Shown in pieces: positions 12,140 through 21,629 of a stretch of DNA of 64,000 nucleotides. Positions within the stretch are counted from its first letter, which is position 1. The number at the start of each line of letters is the position of its first letter. Where the stretch lies: assembly GCF_000515275.1 (NCBI RefSeq), contig NZ_KI911560.1:1240001-1304000 (forward strand). Direction: 5' to 3'. The stretch comes from Methylophilus sp. 5 (lineage in GTDB: Bacteria; Pseudomonadota; Gammaproteobacteria; Burkholderiales; Methylophilaceae). Under the pieces are notes generated by a model. The model ran no database searches, was not told the origin of the DNA, and saw only the letters and a program-made list of their open reading frames with translations. A program made the position numbers and the translations under genes.

Positions 12140-13000
12140 TTACGATTTCAGGTGATTATCGGTCAGTTTCGCTATCCAATCATCCAGTTGATCCAGGGTT
12201 GAAAAGCTCAGTTTTAATACGCCGGCACCACTTGCTTTACTACTAATCGCGACCGCTGCGCCCAATTGTTCGCTGAGCTGGTTTTGCAATGTCGCGACAT
12301 CAGGATGCACGCTTTGTTTAGGTTTTTTACCGCTGGCTGGCTCAGATTGAATCAAGCGCTCAGTTTCGCGCACAGACAAGCCGTCTTGCACCACTTTATT
12401 TGCCAGCAAGATTTGCTGTGCAGGTTCACTGCCGACTAAGGCGCGGGCATGGCCCATATCAATCTGGTTATCCAGCAGCATGTCTTGCACCATGGGCGTC
12501 AGCGTTAACAAGCGCAGCAAGTTTGAAACAGCTACGCGAGAGCGGCCAACCGCCGCAGCGGCTTTTTCATGTGTCATATCAAACTCATCAATCAAACGTT
12601 TGATACCCATCGCTTCTTCCAGCGGGTTTAAATCTTCACGCTGGATGTTTTCTATCAATGCCATGGCGAGGGCGGCTTCGTCTGCGATTTCACGCACCAG
12701 CACCGGCACCTCTAACAAGCCGGCTTTTTGTGACGCACGCCAGCGACGTTCACCCGCGATAATTTCAAACTGCTGCGCGCCAATTTCACGTACCAGGATG
12801 GGCTGCATAATGCCTTGCGCAGCGATGGAGTCTGCCAGCGTTTGCAGCGCCTCTTCGTTCATGTAAGAGCGTGGCTGATATTTTCCCGGCTGTAACTGAC
12901 CGACGGGGAGGGTGCGCAACGTATCTGACTGAGAGATCGTTTCTGTATCCCCTGATAACAATGCGTCGAGTCCGCGTCCAAGTCCTTTGGGCTTCACCAT
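12140..13000 (-). CDS. parB: Chromosome-partitioning protein ParB
   Basis: 286-residue CTP-dependent DNA clamp that loads at parS and helps segregate origins. It shows LPVGQLQPGKYQPRSYMNEEALQTLADSIAAQGIMQPILVR, the CTP-binding GERRWRAS motif, the helix-turn-helix region (MTHEKAAAAVGRSRVAVSNLLRLL) and a C-terminal dimer domain. It lies 48 bp after parA. Three perfect parS sites are in this window. Confidence 0.97.
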   Translation of the reverse strand: MVKPKGLGRGLDALLSGDTETISQSDTLRTLPVGQLQPGKYQPRSYMNEEALQTLADSIAAQGIMQPILVREIGAQQFEIIAGERRWRASQKAGLLEVPVLVREIADEAALAMALIENIQREDLNPLEEAMGIKRLIDEFDMTHEKAAAAVGRSRVAVSNLLRLLTLTPMVQDMLLDNQIDMGHARALVGSEPAQQILLANKVVQDGLSVRETERLIQSEPASGKKPKQSVHPDVATLQNQLSEQLGAAVAISSKASGAGVLKLSFSTLDQLDDWIAKLTDNHLKS

Positions 13001-13048
13001 GCTGCTACTTCCTTGTAATGAGTATCTAAAAGCGTCGTTAAATGACGG

Positions 13049-13810
13049 TTAATTTTTCTGGATTATTTCTTGCGCCAACTCCAGGTAGGCTTGTGCGCCC
13101 TTGGAGGAGCGATCATATAACAATACCGGCATGCCATAACTCGGTGCTTCGGCCAGCCGCACGTTGCGCGGCACAATGGTTTGATACACCTTTTTGCCAA
13201 AATGGCTCACCAGTTGCGCCGATACCTGCTGCGCCAACATATTGCGATTATCAAACATCGTGCGCAACAAACCCTCTATCTCAAGCACCGGGTTTAAGTG
13301 AGCGCGCACTTTCTTGATGGTATTGACCAAATCTGACAATCCTTCCAGTGCATAGTATTCACATTGCATGGGAATCATCACCGAATGGGCGGCGGTTAAG
13401 GCATTAACCGTCACTAGATTGAGTGAAGGCGGGCAGTCGAGCAGTACGTAGTCATAGGCCTCATCACCCAGCTTTAAAATGGCATTTTTCAAACGCGTTT
13501 CGCGCGCCATCTCATTCACCAACTCAACCTCAGCACCCGCTAAATCACGGTTAGACGGCGCAACATCAAACTTGGCTGCTTCAGCATGAATCACAACCTC
13601 TTGCAAGGTCTTGTTGCCAATCAGTACCTGATAAATACTGTCTTTTAAATGTGTTTTATCAATACCACTGCCAGTACTGGCATTGCCTTGTGGATCCAAA
13701 TCAACCAACAATACTTTTTTACCGTGCTCAGCCAGACTAGCTGCCAGATTGACACAAGTGGTCGTTTTACCAACGCCCCCTTTTTGATTGGTGATTGCGA
13801 TTATTTTCAT
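13049..13810 (-). CDS. parA: Chromosome-partitioning ATPase ParA
   Basis: 253-residue deviant-Walker ATPase (ITNQKGGVGKTTTCVNLAASLA) that moves ParB-parS complexes along the nucleoid. Walker B reads YVLLDCPPSLN. No N-terminal DNA-binding extension, so it is the short chromosomal (Soj) type. Its start codon touches the rsmG stop, consistent with translational coupling in an mnmG-rsmG-parA-parB operon. Confidence 0.97.
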   Translation of the reverse strand: MKIIAITNQKGGVGKTTTCVNLAASLAEHGKKVLLVDLDPQGNASTGSGIDKTHLKDSIYQVLIGNKTLQEVVIHAEAAKFDVAPSNRDLAGAEVELVNEMARETRLKNAILKLGDEAYDYVLLDCPPSLNLVTVNALTAAHSVMIPMQCEYYALEGLSDLVNTIKKVRAHLNPVLEIEGLLRTMFDNRNMLAQQVSAQLVSHFGKKVYQTIVPRNVRLAEAPSYGMPVLLYDRSSKGAQAYLELAQEIIQKN

Positions 13811-14436
13811 TATGTATTCTCAAACACAATTAAATGTCTTTCAGCTTGCAGATTTGGCACCTGCAAACGGATGACCTCTTTAGGAAACACTCCCGCTTGC
13901 TGTAACTCATCACTTGGCACCAACCCCTTCATCGCCAACCAACAACCCTGCGGCGCCATCAAATGCGTCGTCAACTGCTTAAATAACGCAATATCAGAAA
14001 AAGCACGCGAGATAATCTGATTGAAAGGTGAGGGCGACTGATAAGCTTCGACTCTGCCATGAACAACTGTTGAATTCGACAAACCTAACTCCGCCTTTAC
14101 CTGGCGCATAAAAATGGCTTTCTTCTGCACCGTGTCAATCGTCGTGACCTGCACATCTGGCCGCGTAATTGCGACAACCAAACCTGGCAAACCACCACCA
14201 CTGCCCACATCCAGCAAATTTCCAGGCGCGATATAAGGCAATACACTCAAACTATCCAGCAAATGCAATACCAGCATTTCTTGCGGATCACGCACCGCGG
14301 TCAGGTTATAAACCTTATTCCACTTTTGTAGCAAAGCCAAATAAGCCAGGCATTGCTCCTGCATAGCAACGGTCACAACAGATTGTAAACCAAGCGCCTC
14401 CACTCCGGCAGTTAATTGCGGCAACAAACTCATCAT
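13810..14436 (-). CDS. rsmG: 16S rRNA (guanine527-N7)-methyltransferase
   Basis: 208-residue SAM-dependent methyltransferase of 16S rRNA G527. The Rossmann motif [34 protein letters not shown] is clear, and [20 protein letters not shown] is the family N-terminal signature. Overlaps the end of mnmG by 4 bp. Confidence 0.96.
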   Translation of the reverse strand: MMSLLPQLTAGVEALGLQSVVTVAMQEQCLAYLALLQKWNKVYNLTAVRDPQEMLVLHLLDSLSVLPYIAPGNLLDVGSGGGLPGLVVAITRPDVQVTTIDTVQKKAIFMRQVKAELGLSNSTVVHGRVEAYQSPSPFNQIISRAFSDIALFKQLTTHLMAPQGCWLAMKGLVPSDELQQAGVFPKEVIRLQVPNLQAERHLIVFENT

Positions 14437-16373
14437 GCTGCTGCAATATCGCCAGATTGGCTTTGCTTTTTTTGTTTACGCTTTAAGTAAACCAGCAACA
14501 ACGAAATAGTAGCGGGAGTAATCCCTTGTATACGACTGGCTTGTCCAATAGTTTCCGGTGTTTGCGCCAACAATTTTTGCCGCGCCTCATTACTCAAGCC
14601 ATGTACATCATTGTAATCAATAGCCTCACCAAGCTTAATGCTCTCGCTATTTTTTTGGCGGACAATCTCTTCATTTTGGCGATCAATATAGCCTTGATAC
14701 TTAGCCGCGATTTCCACTTGCTCCAGCACATCATCAGCTAACACTTCGGGCGCAGGCACTAACGCCAACAATGCCTGGTAGGCAATTTCTGGGCGGCGCA
14801 ACAATTCAAATAAGGAATACTCATGCTCCAGTGGCTTACCAAAAACAGCCACCTGTGTTTCACGTGAAACAATTTTATTTTGACCAGCCCCAGCAACCTG
14901 ACCATTATCCGGCTGCAAAAACGTGCGCTTAAGCCTTGCCTGCTCACGCACCACCGCTTCCTGTTTCTTACAAAAAGCCTCCCAACGCACATCATCGACC
15001 AACCCGAGCTCACGGCCTTTTTCAGTAAGACGCATATCGGCATTATCTTCACGCAATTGCAAACGGTACTCAGCGCGACTGGTAAACATGCGGTAGGGCT
15101 CATTAACACCCGTCGTAATCAGGTCATCTACCAATACCCCAAGATATGCCTGCTCGCGGGAAGGGCACCAACCCTCTTTATCTTGCGCAAACAGCGCAGC
15201 ATTTGCACCCGCCAACAAACCTTGCGCTGCAGCCTCTTCATACCCGGTAGTGCCATTGATTTGGCCGGCAAAAAATAAGCCGCCCACTGTTTTGGTTTCA
15301 AGAGTCGACTTCAAACCTCTTGGGTCATAGTAGTCATATTCAATGGCGTATCCGGGGCGCAGGATGTGCGCATTCTCCATGCCACGAATCGAACGTACCA
15401 ATGCCAACTGAATATCAAACGGCAAACTGGTAGAAATACCGTTAGGATAAATCTCATGTGTGGTTAAGCCTTCTGGCTCCAAAAATACCTGGTGCGATTC
15501 TTTATCGGCAAAACGATGAATTTTATCTTCCACTGAAGGACAGTAGCGCGGCCCAACACCTTCAATCACGCCAGTATACATAGGCGAGCGATCGAGACCA
15601 CTGCGGATAATGTCATGCGTCTGCTGATTGGTATGTGTAATCCAGCAAGGTAATTGCTGCGGATGTTGCGCGACATTACCCAAAAATGAAAACACAGGCA
15701 CAGGCGTATCACCAGGCTGCTCTGTCATCACACTCACATCAATGGTACGGCCATCAATACGGGGCGGAGTGCCCGTTTTTAAGCGACCGGCCGGGAGGCC
15801 AATTTCACGCAACCTGGCAGCCAACGAGATGGATGGCGGATCTCCCGCGCGCCCAGCACTGTAATTTTGCAAACCCACATGCACCAAACCACCCAAAAAC
15901 GTGCCAGCAGTGAGCACAACTGATTTTGCATAAAAACGCAGACCAATTTGCGTCACAACTCCCGCTGCGCGATCACCCTCCAGAATAATATCGTCCACCG
16001 CCTGTTGAAACAGCCACAAGTTTTGCTGGTTTTCGAGGCGATGCCGAATGGCCGCTTTATAGAGTATACGGTCAGCCTGGGCGCGCGTGGCACGCACAGC
16101 AGGGCCTTTGCTAGAGTTTAAAATGCGAAACTGTATGCCGCCTATATCCGTCGCCATCGCCATGGCACCCCCCAGGGCGTCAACCTCTTTCACCAGATGG
16201 CCTTTGCCAATGCCGCCAATAGAAGGGTTACAGGACATTTGCCCCAAGGTTTCAATGTTGTGGCTCAGCAATAAGGTTTTCTGCCCCATGCGCGCAGCCG
16301 CCAATGCCGCCTCTGTACCGGCATGGCCACCACCCACCACAATGACATCGAATCGATCAGGAAAGTCCATCAT
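14433..16373 (-). CDS. mnmG: tRNA uridine-5-carboxymethylaminomethyl modification enzyme MnmG (GidA)
   Basis: 646-residue FAD protein that, with MnmE, installs the cmnm5 group on wobble uridine 34 of certain tRNAs. It opens with the FAD-binding [47 protein letters not shown] and [15 protein letters not shown] are signature blocks. First gene of the minus-strand operon continuing to parB. A perfect parS site is embedded in the coding sequence and encodes VSRET. Confidence 0.98.
   Translation of the reverse strand: MMDFPDRFDVIVVGGGHAGTEAALAAARMGQKTLLLSHNIETLGQMSCNPSIGGIGKGHLVKEVDALGGAMAMATDIGGIQFRILNSSKGPAVRATRAQADRILYKAAIRHRLENQQNLWLFQQAVDDIILEGDRAAGVVTQIGLRFYAKSVVLTAGTFLGGLVHVGLQNYSAGRAGDPPSISLAARLREIGLPAGRLKTGTPPRIDGRTIDVSVMTEQPGDTPVPVFSFLGNVAQHPQQLPCWITHTNQQTHDIIRSGLDRSPMYTGVIEGVGPRYCPSVEDKIHRFADKESHQVFLEPEGLTTHEIYPNGISTSLPFDIQLALVRSIRGMENAHILRPGYAIEYDYYDPRGLKSTLETKTVGGLFFAGQINGTTGYEEAAAQGLLAGANAALFAQDKEGWCPSREQAYLGVLVDDLITTGVNEPYRMFTSRAEYRLQLREDNADMRLTEKGRELGLVDDVRWEAFCKKQEAVVREQARLKRTFLQPDNGQVAGAGQNKIVSRETQVAVFGKPLEHEYSLFELLRRPEIAYQALLALVPAPEVLADDVLEQVEIAAKYQGYIDRQNEEIVRQKNSESIKLGEAIDYNDVHGLSNEARQKLLAQTPETIGQASRIQGITPATISLLLVYLKRKQKKQSQSGDIAAA
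14856..14871. promoter_or_regulatory. parS site 1, inside mnmG
   Basis: Exact 16-bp palindrome TGTTTCACGTGAAACA, the canonical ParB-binding site. Confidence 0.95.
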
Positions 16374-16470
16374 AAATAATCTTGAACTGTTTGATTTAAA
16401 AAGAGTTGTGATTTTAGCGTAAACTAATCAAATGGTCATTTAATTCACTGCTTTGATCGACTTGTTCCGT

Positions 16471-16512
16471 GTTTTAATACAAAATTATTACGGTTTAATA
16501 CAAATCAATTAC
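16471..16512 (+). repeat. Tandem 21-bp repeat upstream of cytochrome c''
   Basis: Two adjoining 21-bp units match at 17 positions; both contain TTTAATACAAA (16473-16483 and 16494-16504) and end in ATTAC. The period equals two helix turns and the repeats end about 70 bp before the cycA start, a good arrangement for an activator site. No known regulator was recognised. Confidence 0.65.
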
Positions 16513-16579
16513 AAGCAGGCCATATTTACTTAACATAAAAAGAATAGAATTTTTTCATAACAACCAAGGAGCCTTTACC

Positions 16580-17014
16580 ATGAAAATCAAAACAATTATT
16601 GCTGCATTTGGGGTCTTATTTTCTGCTCATGCACTGGCTGATGTGACCAACGCTGAGAAACTGGTGTACAAATACACCAATATCGCACACTCAGCGAACC
16701 CAACTTTTCAAGCGCCCTCTATTACCGACGGTAAGATTTTCTTTAATCGCAAGTTTAATACAGCCAGCGGTAAAGAAGCGGCTTGTGCATCTTGTCATAC
16801 CAACAATCCAGCCAACGTGGGTAAAAACATTGTGACTGGCAAAGAAATCCCACCATTGGCACCACGCGTCAACACCAAGCGCTTTACTGATATAGACAAA
16901 GTAGAAGAAGAGTTCACCAAACACTGCAATGATATTTTGGGTGCCGACTGCGCAGCTTCAGAGAAAGCCAACTTCATTGCTTATCTGCTAACCGAAACTA
17001 AACCTAGCAAATAA
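16580..17014 (+). CDS. cycA: Cytochrome c'' (SHP/DUF1924-family monohaem cytochrome)
   Basis: 144-residue precursor with a 20-residue signal peptide ending AHALA, so it is periplasmic. The mature protein begins DVTNAEKLVYKYTNIAHSAN and, from memory, is nearly identical to M. methylotrophus cytochrome c''. In mature numbering the haem attaches at C49-A-S-C52-H53, the second axial histidine is H95 (KHCND), and C96 and C104 would form the known disulfide. In that protein H95 leaves the iron on reduction, coupling electron and proton transfer; related SHP binds oxygen or NO. AAGGAG lies 6-8 nt before the ATG. It is followed after 5 bp by a membrane cytochrome b. Confidence 0.95.
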   Translation: MKIKTIIAAFGVLFSAHALADVTNAEKLVYKYTNIAHSANPTFQAPSITDGKIFFNRKFNTASGKEAACASCHTNNPANVGKNIVTGKEIPPLAPRVNTKRFTDIDKVEEEFTKHCNDILGADCAASEKANFIAYLLTETKPSK

Positions 17015-17019
17015 ATCAC

Positions 17020-17604
17020 ATGCTACGGTATGTCTGGGATCCTTTTATCAGGATCTTCCACTGGTCTTTAGTGGCGGCGTTTGGGTATGCTTTTTATACC
17101 CACGCCTCCATGTGGGACCAATTACATCACGCTTACGCAGGCTACGTGGCAGGAAGCTTGATTGTTGCCCGCATTATCTGGGGCTTAATCGCCACCGGAT
17201 ACGCCAGTTTTCGTAGCTTTCCACTTAACCCGGTGTGGGCAGTCAAACATCTGTTCAAGTTACTCAAAGGCACCGCCAGACACTACATTGGGCACAACCC
17301 AACCGGTTCAATTGCCATCTATGCCATGCTTGGCCTTGGCATTATCACCGTCGGCTCCGGCTGCATTGTCTATAACAATGGCTGGGGCATGATTGATGAC
17401 GACATGAGTAAGGTATTACACCACTACGCGACCTGGACGTGGCTGGCAGTGGTGGTGGTGCACGTGCTGGGGGTTATTTTTGAAAGCTTCATCAATCACG
17501 ACAACCTGATTTGGGCCATGATTACCGGCTGCAAACGGGTATGCAGTATTGATGAACGCTTTAATCAACGCAACACACCGTTCCCGCGAAAAAAAACCCG
17601 CTAA
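17020..17604 (+). CDS. Cytochrome b561-type membrane protein partnered with cytochrome c''
   Basis: 194-residue integral membrane protein with about four to five helices. Histidines placed for haem b are visible (RIFHWSLV near residue 14, LHHAYAGYVAGSLIVARIIWG, HHYATWTWLAVVVVHVLGVIFES), the layout of bacterial Ni/Fe-hydrogenase or b561-type cytochromes b. It starts 5 bp after cycA, so it is probably the membrane electron donor or acceptor for periplasmic cytochrome c''. Its stop codon lies in the loop of a bidirectional terminator shared with mnmE. Confidence 0.85.
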   Translation: MLRYVWDPFIRIFHWSLVAAFGYAFYTHASMWDQLHHAYAGYVAGSLIVARIIWGLIATGYASFRSFPLNPVWAVKHLFKLLKGTARHYIGHNPTGSIAIYAMLGLGIITVGSGCIVYNNGWGMIDDDMSKVLHHYATWTWLAVVVVHVLGVIFESFINHDNLIWAMITGCKRVCSIDERFNQRNTPFPRKKTR

Positions 17605-17615
17605 GGCGGGTTTTT
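17591..17615. terminator. Bidirectional terminator shared by cytochrome b and mnmE
   Basis: AAAAACCCGC-TAAG-GCGGGTTTTT hairpin with A and T tails. The stop codon of the cytochrome b gene is in its loop, and its right T-tail overlaps the mnmE stop at 17614-17616. Confidence 0.9.
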
Positions 17616-18969
17616 ATTTGCCTATACAAAAACGGCTAAAAATTTCACCTAACAAATCATCCGGGGTAAATTCACCGGTGATTTTGGCAAGCGCTTCTTG
17701 CGCACAACGTAACTCTTCAGCCACCAACTCAGCTGCATGCATTTGCAACATTGCTTGACCCAAATGCCGCTCAACTTCTTGCAACGCAAGTAAATGGCGA
17801 GCCCTAGCCATGAACACACCCTCACCACCTGGTTGATAACCAACAATTTCTAGCAGCGTTTTTTGCAGGCTGGTAATACCATCGCCTGTCTTGGCCGATA
17901 AAAACACGTGTTGCTCATTTTCTGTTTTTTCAATGCGCGATGTTTCACGTGAAACATCTATCTTGTTATGCACCCACACTTTTTTTACTTCTGGTGGCAA
18001 TTTTTTCAAAATAGCCATTTCTTGAGCGCCAATACCATGCTGGCTATCCACTAGCAACAAAGCCACATGCGCGGTGTCTATCGCTTTCCAGGTGCGTGCT
18101 ATGCCTACTTGTTCAACCGCATCGTCTGTCTCACGCAAGCCAGCCGTATCTATCACATGCAGGGGAACACCTTCAATTTGAATCGCACTCTTGATGGTAT
18201 CGCGTGTCGTGCCTGCAATCGGCGTCACAATCGCCACCTCTTCACCAGACAACGCATTTAATAAGCTAGACTTACCTACGTTGGGCTGCCCGATCAACAC
18301 GACATTAATACCTTCGCGCAACAACGCACCTTGTCTGGCTTGGCCAAAGATATGCTGTAACGCAGCTTGATTTGCCTGCAGCTTTTCGCGGACGCGGCCC
18401 TGGCTAATAAAGTCAATTTCCTCTTCAGGAAAATCCAGGCAAGCTTCAACATACATGCGTAAATCAACCAGCTGTTGCAACAATGCCTGTATCGCTTGTG
18501 AAAACTCACCAGAAAGCGAGCGCACAGCACTGCGCGCCGCCTCAACGGTGGCGGCATTAATCAAGTCGGCCACTGCCTCGGCTTGCGCCAAATCGAGCTT
18601 ATCGTTTAAATAAGCACGCTGCGTGAACTCACCTGCTTGCGCATGGCGCGCACCACATTCGATACAACGCGCCAGCACAATTTGCATCAGCGCGGTTCCG
18701 CCGTGCGCTTGCAACTCGAGCACGTCTTCGCCGGTATAAGAGTATGGATTAGGGAAGTAGATAGCAATGCCACGGTCAATTAACGTGGCATCAGCCTGTA
18801 AAAAAGGCAGGTAGGCTGCATGGCGTGGGGCAGGGCAGTGACCTAAAATCTGCGTAGCAATCTCTGCCGCCAAAGGGCCAGATACCCTAACCACGCCAAT
18901 GCCGCCCGCACCTGGTGCAGTTGCAATGGCGGCAATGGTCTCTGTTAAGACTGGCTGATTATTTGCCAT
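17614..18969 (-). CDS. mnmE: tRNA modification GTPase MnmE (TrmE)
   Basis: 451-residue GTPase partner of MnmG in wobble-uridine modification. The N-terminal folate-binding domain ([46 protein letters not shown]) is followed by a G domain with G1 [13 protein letters not shown]2/G3 GTTRDTI and DTAGLRE, and G4 NKID. It ends with the catalytic C-terminal FCIGK. Its start overlaps yidC by 11 bp. A perfect parS site lies in the coding region, again read as VSRET. Confidence 0.98.
   Translation of the reverse strand: MANNQPVLTETIAAIATAPGAGGIGVVRVSGPLAAEIATQILGHCPAPRHAAYLPFLQADATLIDRGIAIYFPNPYSYTGEDVLELQAHGGTALMQIVLARCIECGARHAQAGEFTQRAYLNDKLDLAQAEAVADLINAATVEAARSAVRSLSGEFSQAIQALLQQLVDLRMYVEACLDFPEEEIDFISQGRVREKLQANQAALQHIFGQARQGALLREGINVVLIGQPNVGKSSLLNALSGEEVAIVTPIAGTTRDTIKSAIQIEGVPLHVIDTAGLRETDDAVEQVGIARTWKAIDTAHVALLLVDSQHGIGAQEMAILKKLPPEVKKVWVHNKIDVSRETSRIEKTENEQHVFLSAKTGDGITSLQKTLLEIVGYQPGGEGVFMARARHLLALQEVERHLGQAMLQMHAAELVAEELRCAQEALAKITGEFTPDDLLGEIFSRFCIGK
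17941..17956. promoter_or_regulatory. parS site 2, inside mnmE
   Basis: Exact TGTTTCACGTGAAACA palindrome. Confidence 0.95.
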
Positions 18970-20557
18970 GTCCTTTTTTTGTCACAGCTTCTGCATGAAT
19001 CATACGGTTAATCGCCCATTGCTGCCAAATAGACAGAATGTTGTTTACCAACCAATATAACACCAGGCCAGCCGGGAAAAAGAAAAAGAAGATACTAAAT
19101 GCCACCGGCATGATTTTCATCACTTTTGCTTGAATCGGGTCGGTAGGCGGCGGATTCAAAAAGGTTTGAATGATCATGGTGGCGCCCATCAGTACCGGCA
19201 ACACAAAGTAGGGGTCAGTGGCTGACAAATCTTGAATCCAGCCAAAGAATGGCGCATGGCGTAACTCAACCGAGCCCAACAGCACCCAATACAGAGAAAT
19301 AAACACCGGAATTTGCACCAGAATAGGCAAACAACCACCCATTGGATTGATTTTCTCGGTGCGATACATCTCCATCATGGCTTGTTGCAGTTTTTGCTTG
19401 TCATCGCCAAACTTGTCTTTAAGCGCCTGCATACGTGGCGCCATTTCACGTAGATGCGCCATGTTGCGGTAACCAGAAGCAGACAATTTAAAGAAGGCAG
19501 CCTTAATTAAAATCGTCAGCACAATAATGGCAATACCCCAGTTTTTCACCAGCTCATGAATATGCGTCAACAGCCACATCAAGGGCTTGGCAATCACGGT
19601 CAAAATGCCGTAATCAACGACATACTCCAGGCCAGGCGCAGCCGCTTCTAGATCATCAGGAGATTGCGGACCACTAAACAGTTTCGCCTCTATAGTTTTA
19701 CTGCTACCAGCGGCAATTTCACCCACCGGTAAAATAGTGCCGATAGAAAAGTCATGCTCACTTAACTTAGTAGTGTAAAACTTGCGCTCAGCATTAGATT
19801 GCGGTACCCAGGCACTGACAAAATAATGCTGTACCAAGCCAACCCAGCCATCCTTGGCATTGATCGACACATCTTTCTTGGCCATTTCATCAAACTTGAC
19901 CTTGTTATATTTATCCGCCTCGGTGAAATAAGCACCGCCAGTAAAGGTAGGCATCATTTTTGAGCCCTGATTGGACTCGTTATCATGAATAATCTGGTAA
20001 TAAACAGAAGGCGAAATTGCTTTATCGCTATTGTTTTTAACTTCATACCGCACATCAATCAAGTATTGGCCACGATGAAAGCGGTAAACTTTATCCACAG
20101 CCACCCCATTGGTTTCAGGCGCGGTTAAGCGCACCTCCAGCGTGTCTTGACCCTCTTGCAGGCTGTAGCTGCTTTCAGCGGCAGTAAACGTCACATAGTG
20201 AGTTGGCAGGCCATCGCCCTTCAACCCTGTCTGCGCCACATACAATTTATCCGCACTGGCATCACTCATCAACTCATAAGGACCCGAGTTATCATCTGCC
20301 TGATGTTCCAACAGTGATAATTGACGTAAATCACCGCCAACAGTATCAATCACCGCCGCATAGCGGTCTGTTTTAACAGCAATACGCGTGCCCTGGCTCA
20401 ATTTAAAGCCGCTTTCTTGAGGCTTATCGGCAGGGGAGGCGAGTGCCGCCTCTTGTTGCGCAACAGGCGCCGGCGAATGCTGCTGTTGCCAGGCATCCCA
20501 TAGCAACATAATAGAAAAAGAGAAGATCACAAACAGAATTAAACGGCGAGTATCCAT
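18959..20557 (-). CDS. yidC: Membrane protein insertase YidC
   Basis: 532-residue inner-membrane insertase/chaperone, working alone or with SecYEG; Fo subunits a and c are known substrates. The first helix is [26 protein letters not shown], followed by a large periplasmic domain (about 60-330) and the C-terminal five-helix insertase core ([34 protein letters not shown], then [21 protein letters not shown]). Length is typical of Proteobacteria. In the conserved rpmH-rnpA-yidD-yidC-mnmE operon. Confidence 0.98.
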   Translation of the reverse strand: MDTRRLILFVIFSFSIMLLWDAWQQQHSPAPVAQQEAALASPADKPQESGFKLSQGTRIAVKTDRYAAVIDTVGGDLRQLSLLEHQADDNSGPYELMSDASADKLYVAQTGLKGDGLPTHYVTFTAAESSYSLQEGQDTLEVRLTAPETNGVAVDKVYRFHRGQYLIDVRYEVKNNSDKAISPSVYYQIIHDNESNQGSKMMPTFTGGAYFTEADKYNKVKFDEMAKKDVSINAKDGWVGLVQHYFVSAWVPQSNAERKFYTTKLSEHDFSIGTILPVGEIAAGSSKTIEAKLFSGPQSPDDLEAAAPGLEYVVDYGILTVIAKPLMWLLTHIHELVKNWGIAIIVLTILIKAAFFKLSASGYRNMAHLREMAPRMQALKDKFGDDKQKLQQAMMEMYRTEKINPMGGCLPILVQIPVFISLYWVLLGSVELRHAPFFGWIQDLSATDPYFVLPVLMGATMIIQTFLNPPPTDPIQAKVMKIMPVAFSIFFFFFPAGLVLYWLVNNILSIWQQWAINRMIHAEAVTKKGHGK

Positions 20558-20576
20558 AAGGTTTCGTTTTTACAAG

Positions 20577-20786
20577 TCAAGGAAGGGGATCCACACCACC
20601 AGGATGCCAGGGATGACAACGGCCAATGCGGCGCAAAGCCAACAGGCTACCATGCCAGGCACCGTAGCGTTGCAATGCCTCAATGGCGTAGTGTGAACAG
20701 GTTGGGTGAAAACGACATTGACGGCCCAGCCAGGGACTCAAGCCCCACTGGTAGCATTTCACCAATGTAATCAGTATTGTTTTCAT
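20577..20786 (-). CDS. yidD: Membrane protein insertion efficiency factor YidD
   Basis: 69-residue protein with the family pattern (LVKCYQWGLSPWLGRQCRFHPTCSHYAIEALQRYGAWHG, then RCHPWHPGGVDPLP). The three conserved cysteines are present. It probably associates with the inner membrane and helps YidC. It starts 8 bp after rnpA and ends 19 bp before yidC. Confidence 0.95.
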   Translation of the reverse strand: MKTILITLVKCYQWGLSPWLGRQCRFHPTCSHYAIEALQRYGAWHGSLLALRRIGRCHPWHPGGVDPLP

Positions 20787-20794
20787 CAGCGTCG

Positions 20795-21139
20795 TTAAGA
20801 AACGGGCACGGTTTTTTTCAACCTTGCCAGTAATTGCAACAAATCACGTTGTATGGCCGGAAAATCATCATGCTGAAAAGCCTTGCGCACCTGAAGCACA
20901 ACATCGAAACCATTGGCTGCAGGCGACGCTTGCGCGCGTAACAACTCACGCAATACGCGTTTCATATAATTACGCCTGACTGCCAGTTTTGCGACTTTTT
21001 TAGACACAACCAGACCGTAACGGTGATGGTCTTGCAGATTGGGTTTGATGTTGGCAAACAGCCACTCACCATAAAACCGTTTTCTGAAACTAAAAACGGA
21101 TGAAAATTCATCCGTTTTTTTTAGCTTGTACAATGTCAT
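20795..21139 (-). CDS. rnpA: Ribonuclease P protein component
   Basis: Protein subunit of RNase P, which matures tRNA 5' ends. The RNR motif region reads GLVVSKKVAKLAVRRNYMKRVLRELLRAQ. I chose the first ATG (21139, 114 residues). The frame stays open to a TTG at 21157 only 12 bp past rpmH; neither start has a clear ribosome site, so initiation may depend on coupling to rpmH. Confidence 0.93.
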   Translation of the reverse strand: MTLYKLKKTDEFSSVFSFRKRFYGEWLFANIKPNLQDHHRYGLVVSKKVAKLAVRRNYMKRVLRELLRAQASPAANGFDVVLQVRKAFQHDDFPAIQRDLLQLLARLKKTVPVS

Positions 21140-21169
21140 GCATTGAGTTTCAAGCAATGCATCGTGGGA

Positions 21170-21304
21170 TTACAGACCCAGACGTTTACGACCTTTAGCG
21201 CGACGAGCAGCAATCACTGCACGGCCACCTTTGGTTTTCATGCGTACCAGAAAGCCATGGGTACGTGCACGACGGGTTTTGGATGGTTGATAGGTACGTT
21301 TCAT
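21170..21304 (-). CDS. rpmH: 50S ribosomal protein L34
   Basis: 44-residue ribosomal protein, [18 protein letters not shown] through [12 protein letters not shown], essentially the family consensus. A good AGGAG ribosome site (GGCAGGAGTTTAAT) lies 8 nt before the ATG. First gene of the operon running to mnmE, divergent from dnaA. Confidence 0.98.
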   Translation of the reverse strand: MKRTYQPSKTRRARTHGFLVRMKTKGGRAVIAARRAKGRKRLGL

Positions 21305-21629
21305 TATTAAACTCCTGCCAAAAAGGCAATTAAACTCTAATCCGGCAACGCTGATTTAACAGTGAATATTTGCCGATTTCAAAAACCCTTAATTAAACAG
21401 CAAATCGCAACCTTATGTCAATGATTTTTTTTATTATTTTATAGACTGTGGCTGTGGATAACTCAGGTTAAAACGTTTAGAATGTCTGCAACAAGCCAAG
21501 GTGGCAATCACCACACGGCCACGTCTTCTGCCACTCTTCCTGGCAATTATAACGAATAAACGCAAACAGTGCCTGAAACACGGAAACAGGCCGACTTTTT
21601 GCTAATACTTTTAAAAAAGCACTGGAGCA
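21305..21629. promoter_or_regulatory. rpmH-dnaA intergenic region with one DnaA box
   Basis: 325 bp without a gene. It must hold the divergent rpmH and dnaA promoters. A perfect DnaA box (TTATCCACA on the minus strand) is at 21453-21461, next to a run of T/A at 21424-21443. This fits DnaA autoregulation, or a part of the origin. I see no further exact boxes. Confidence 0.7.
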
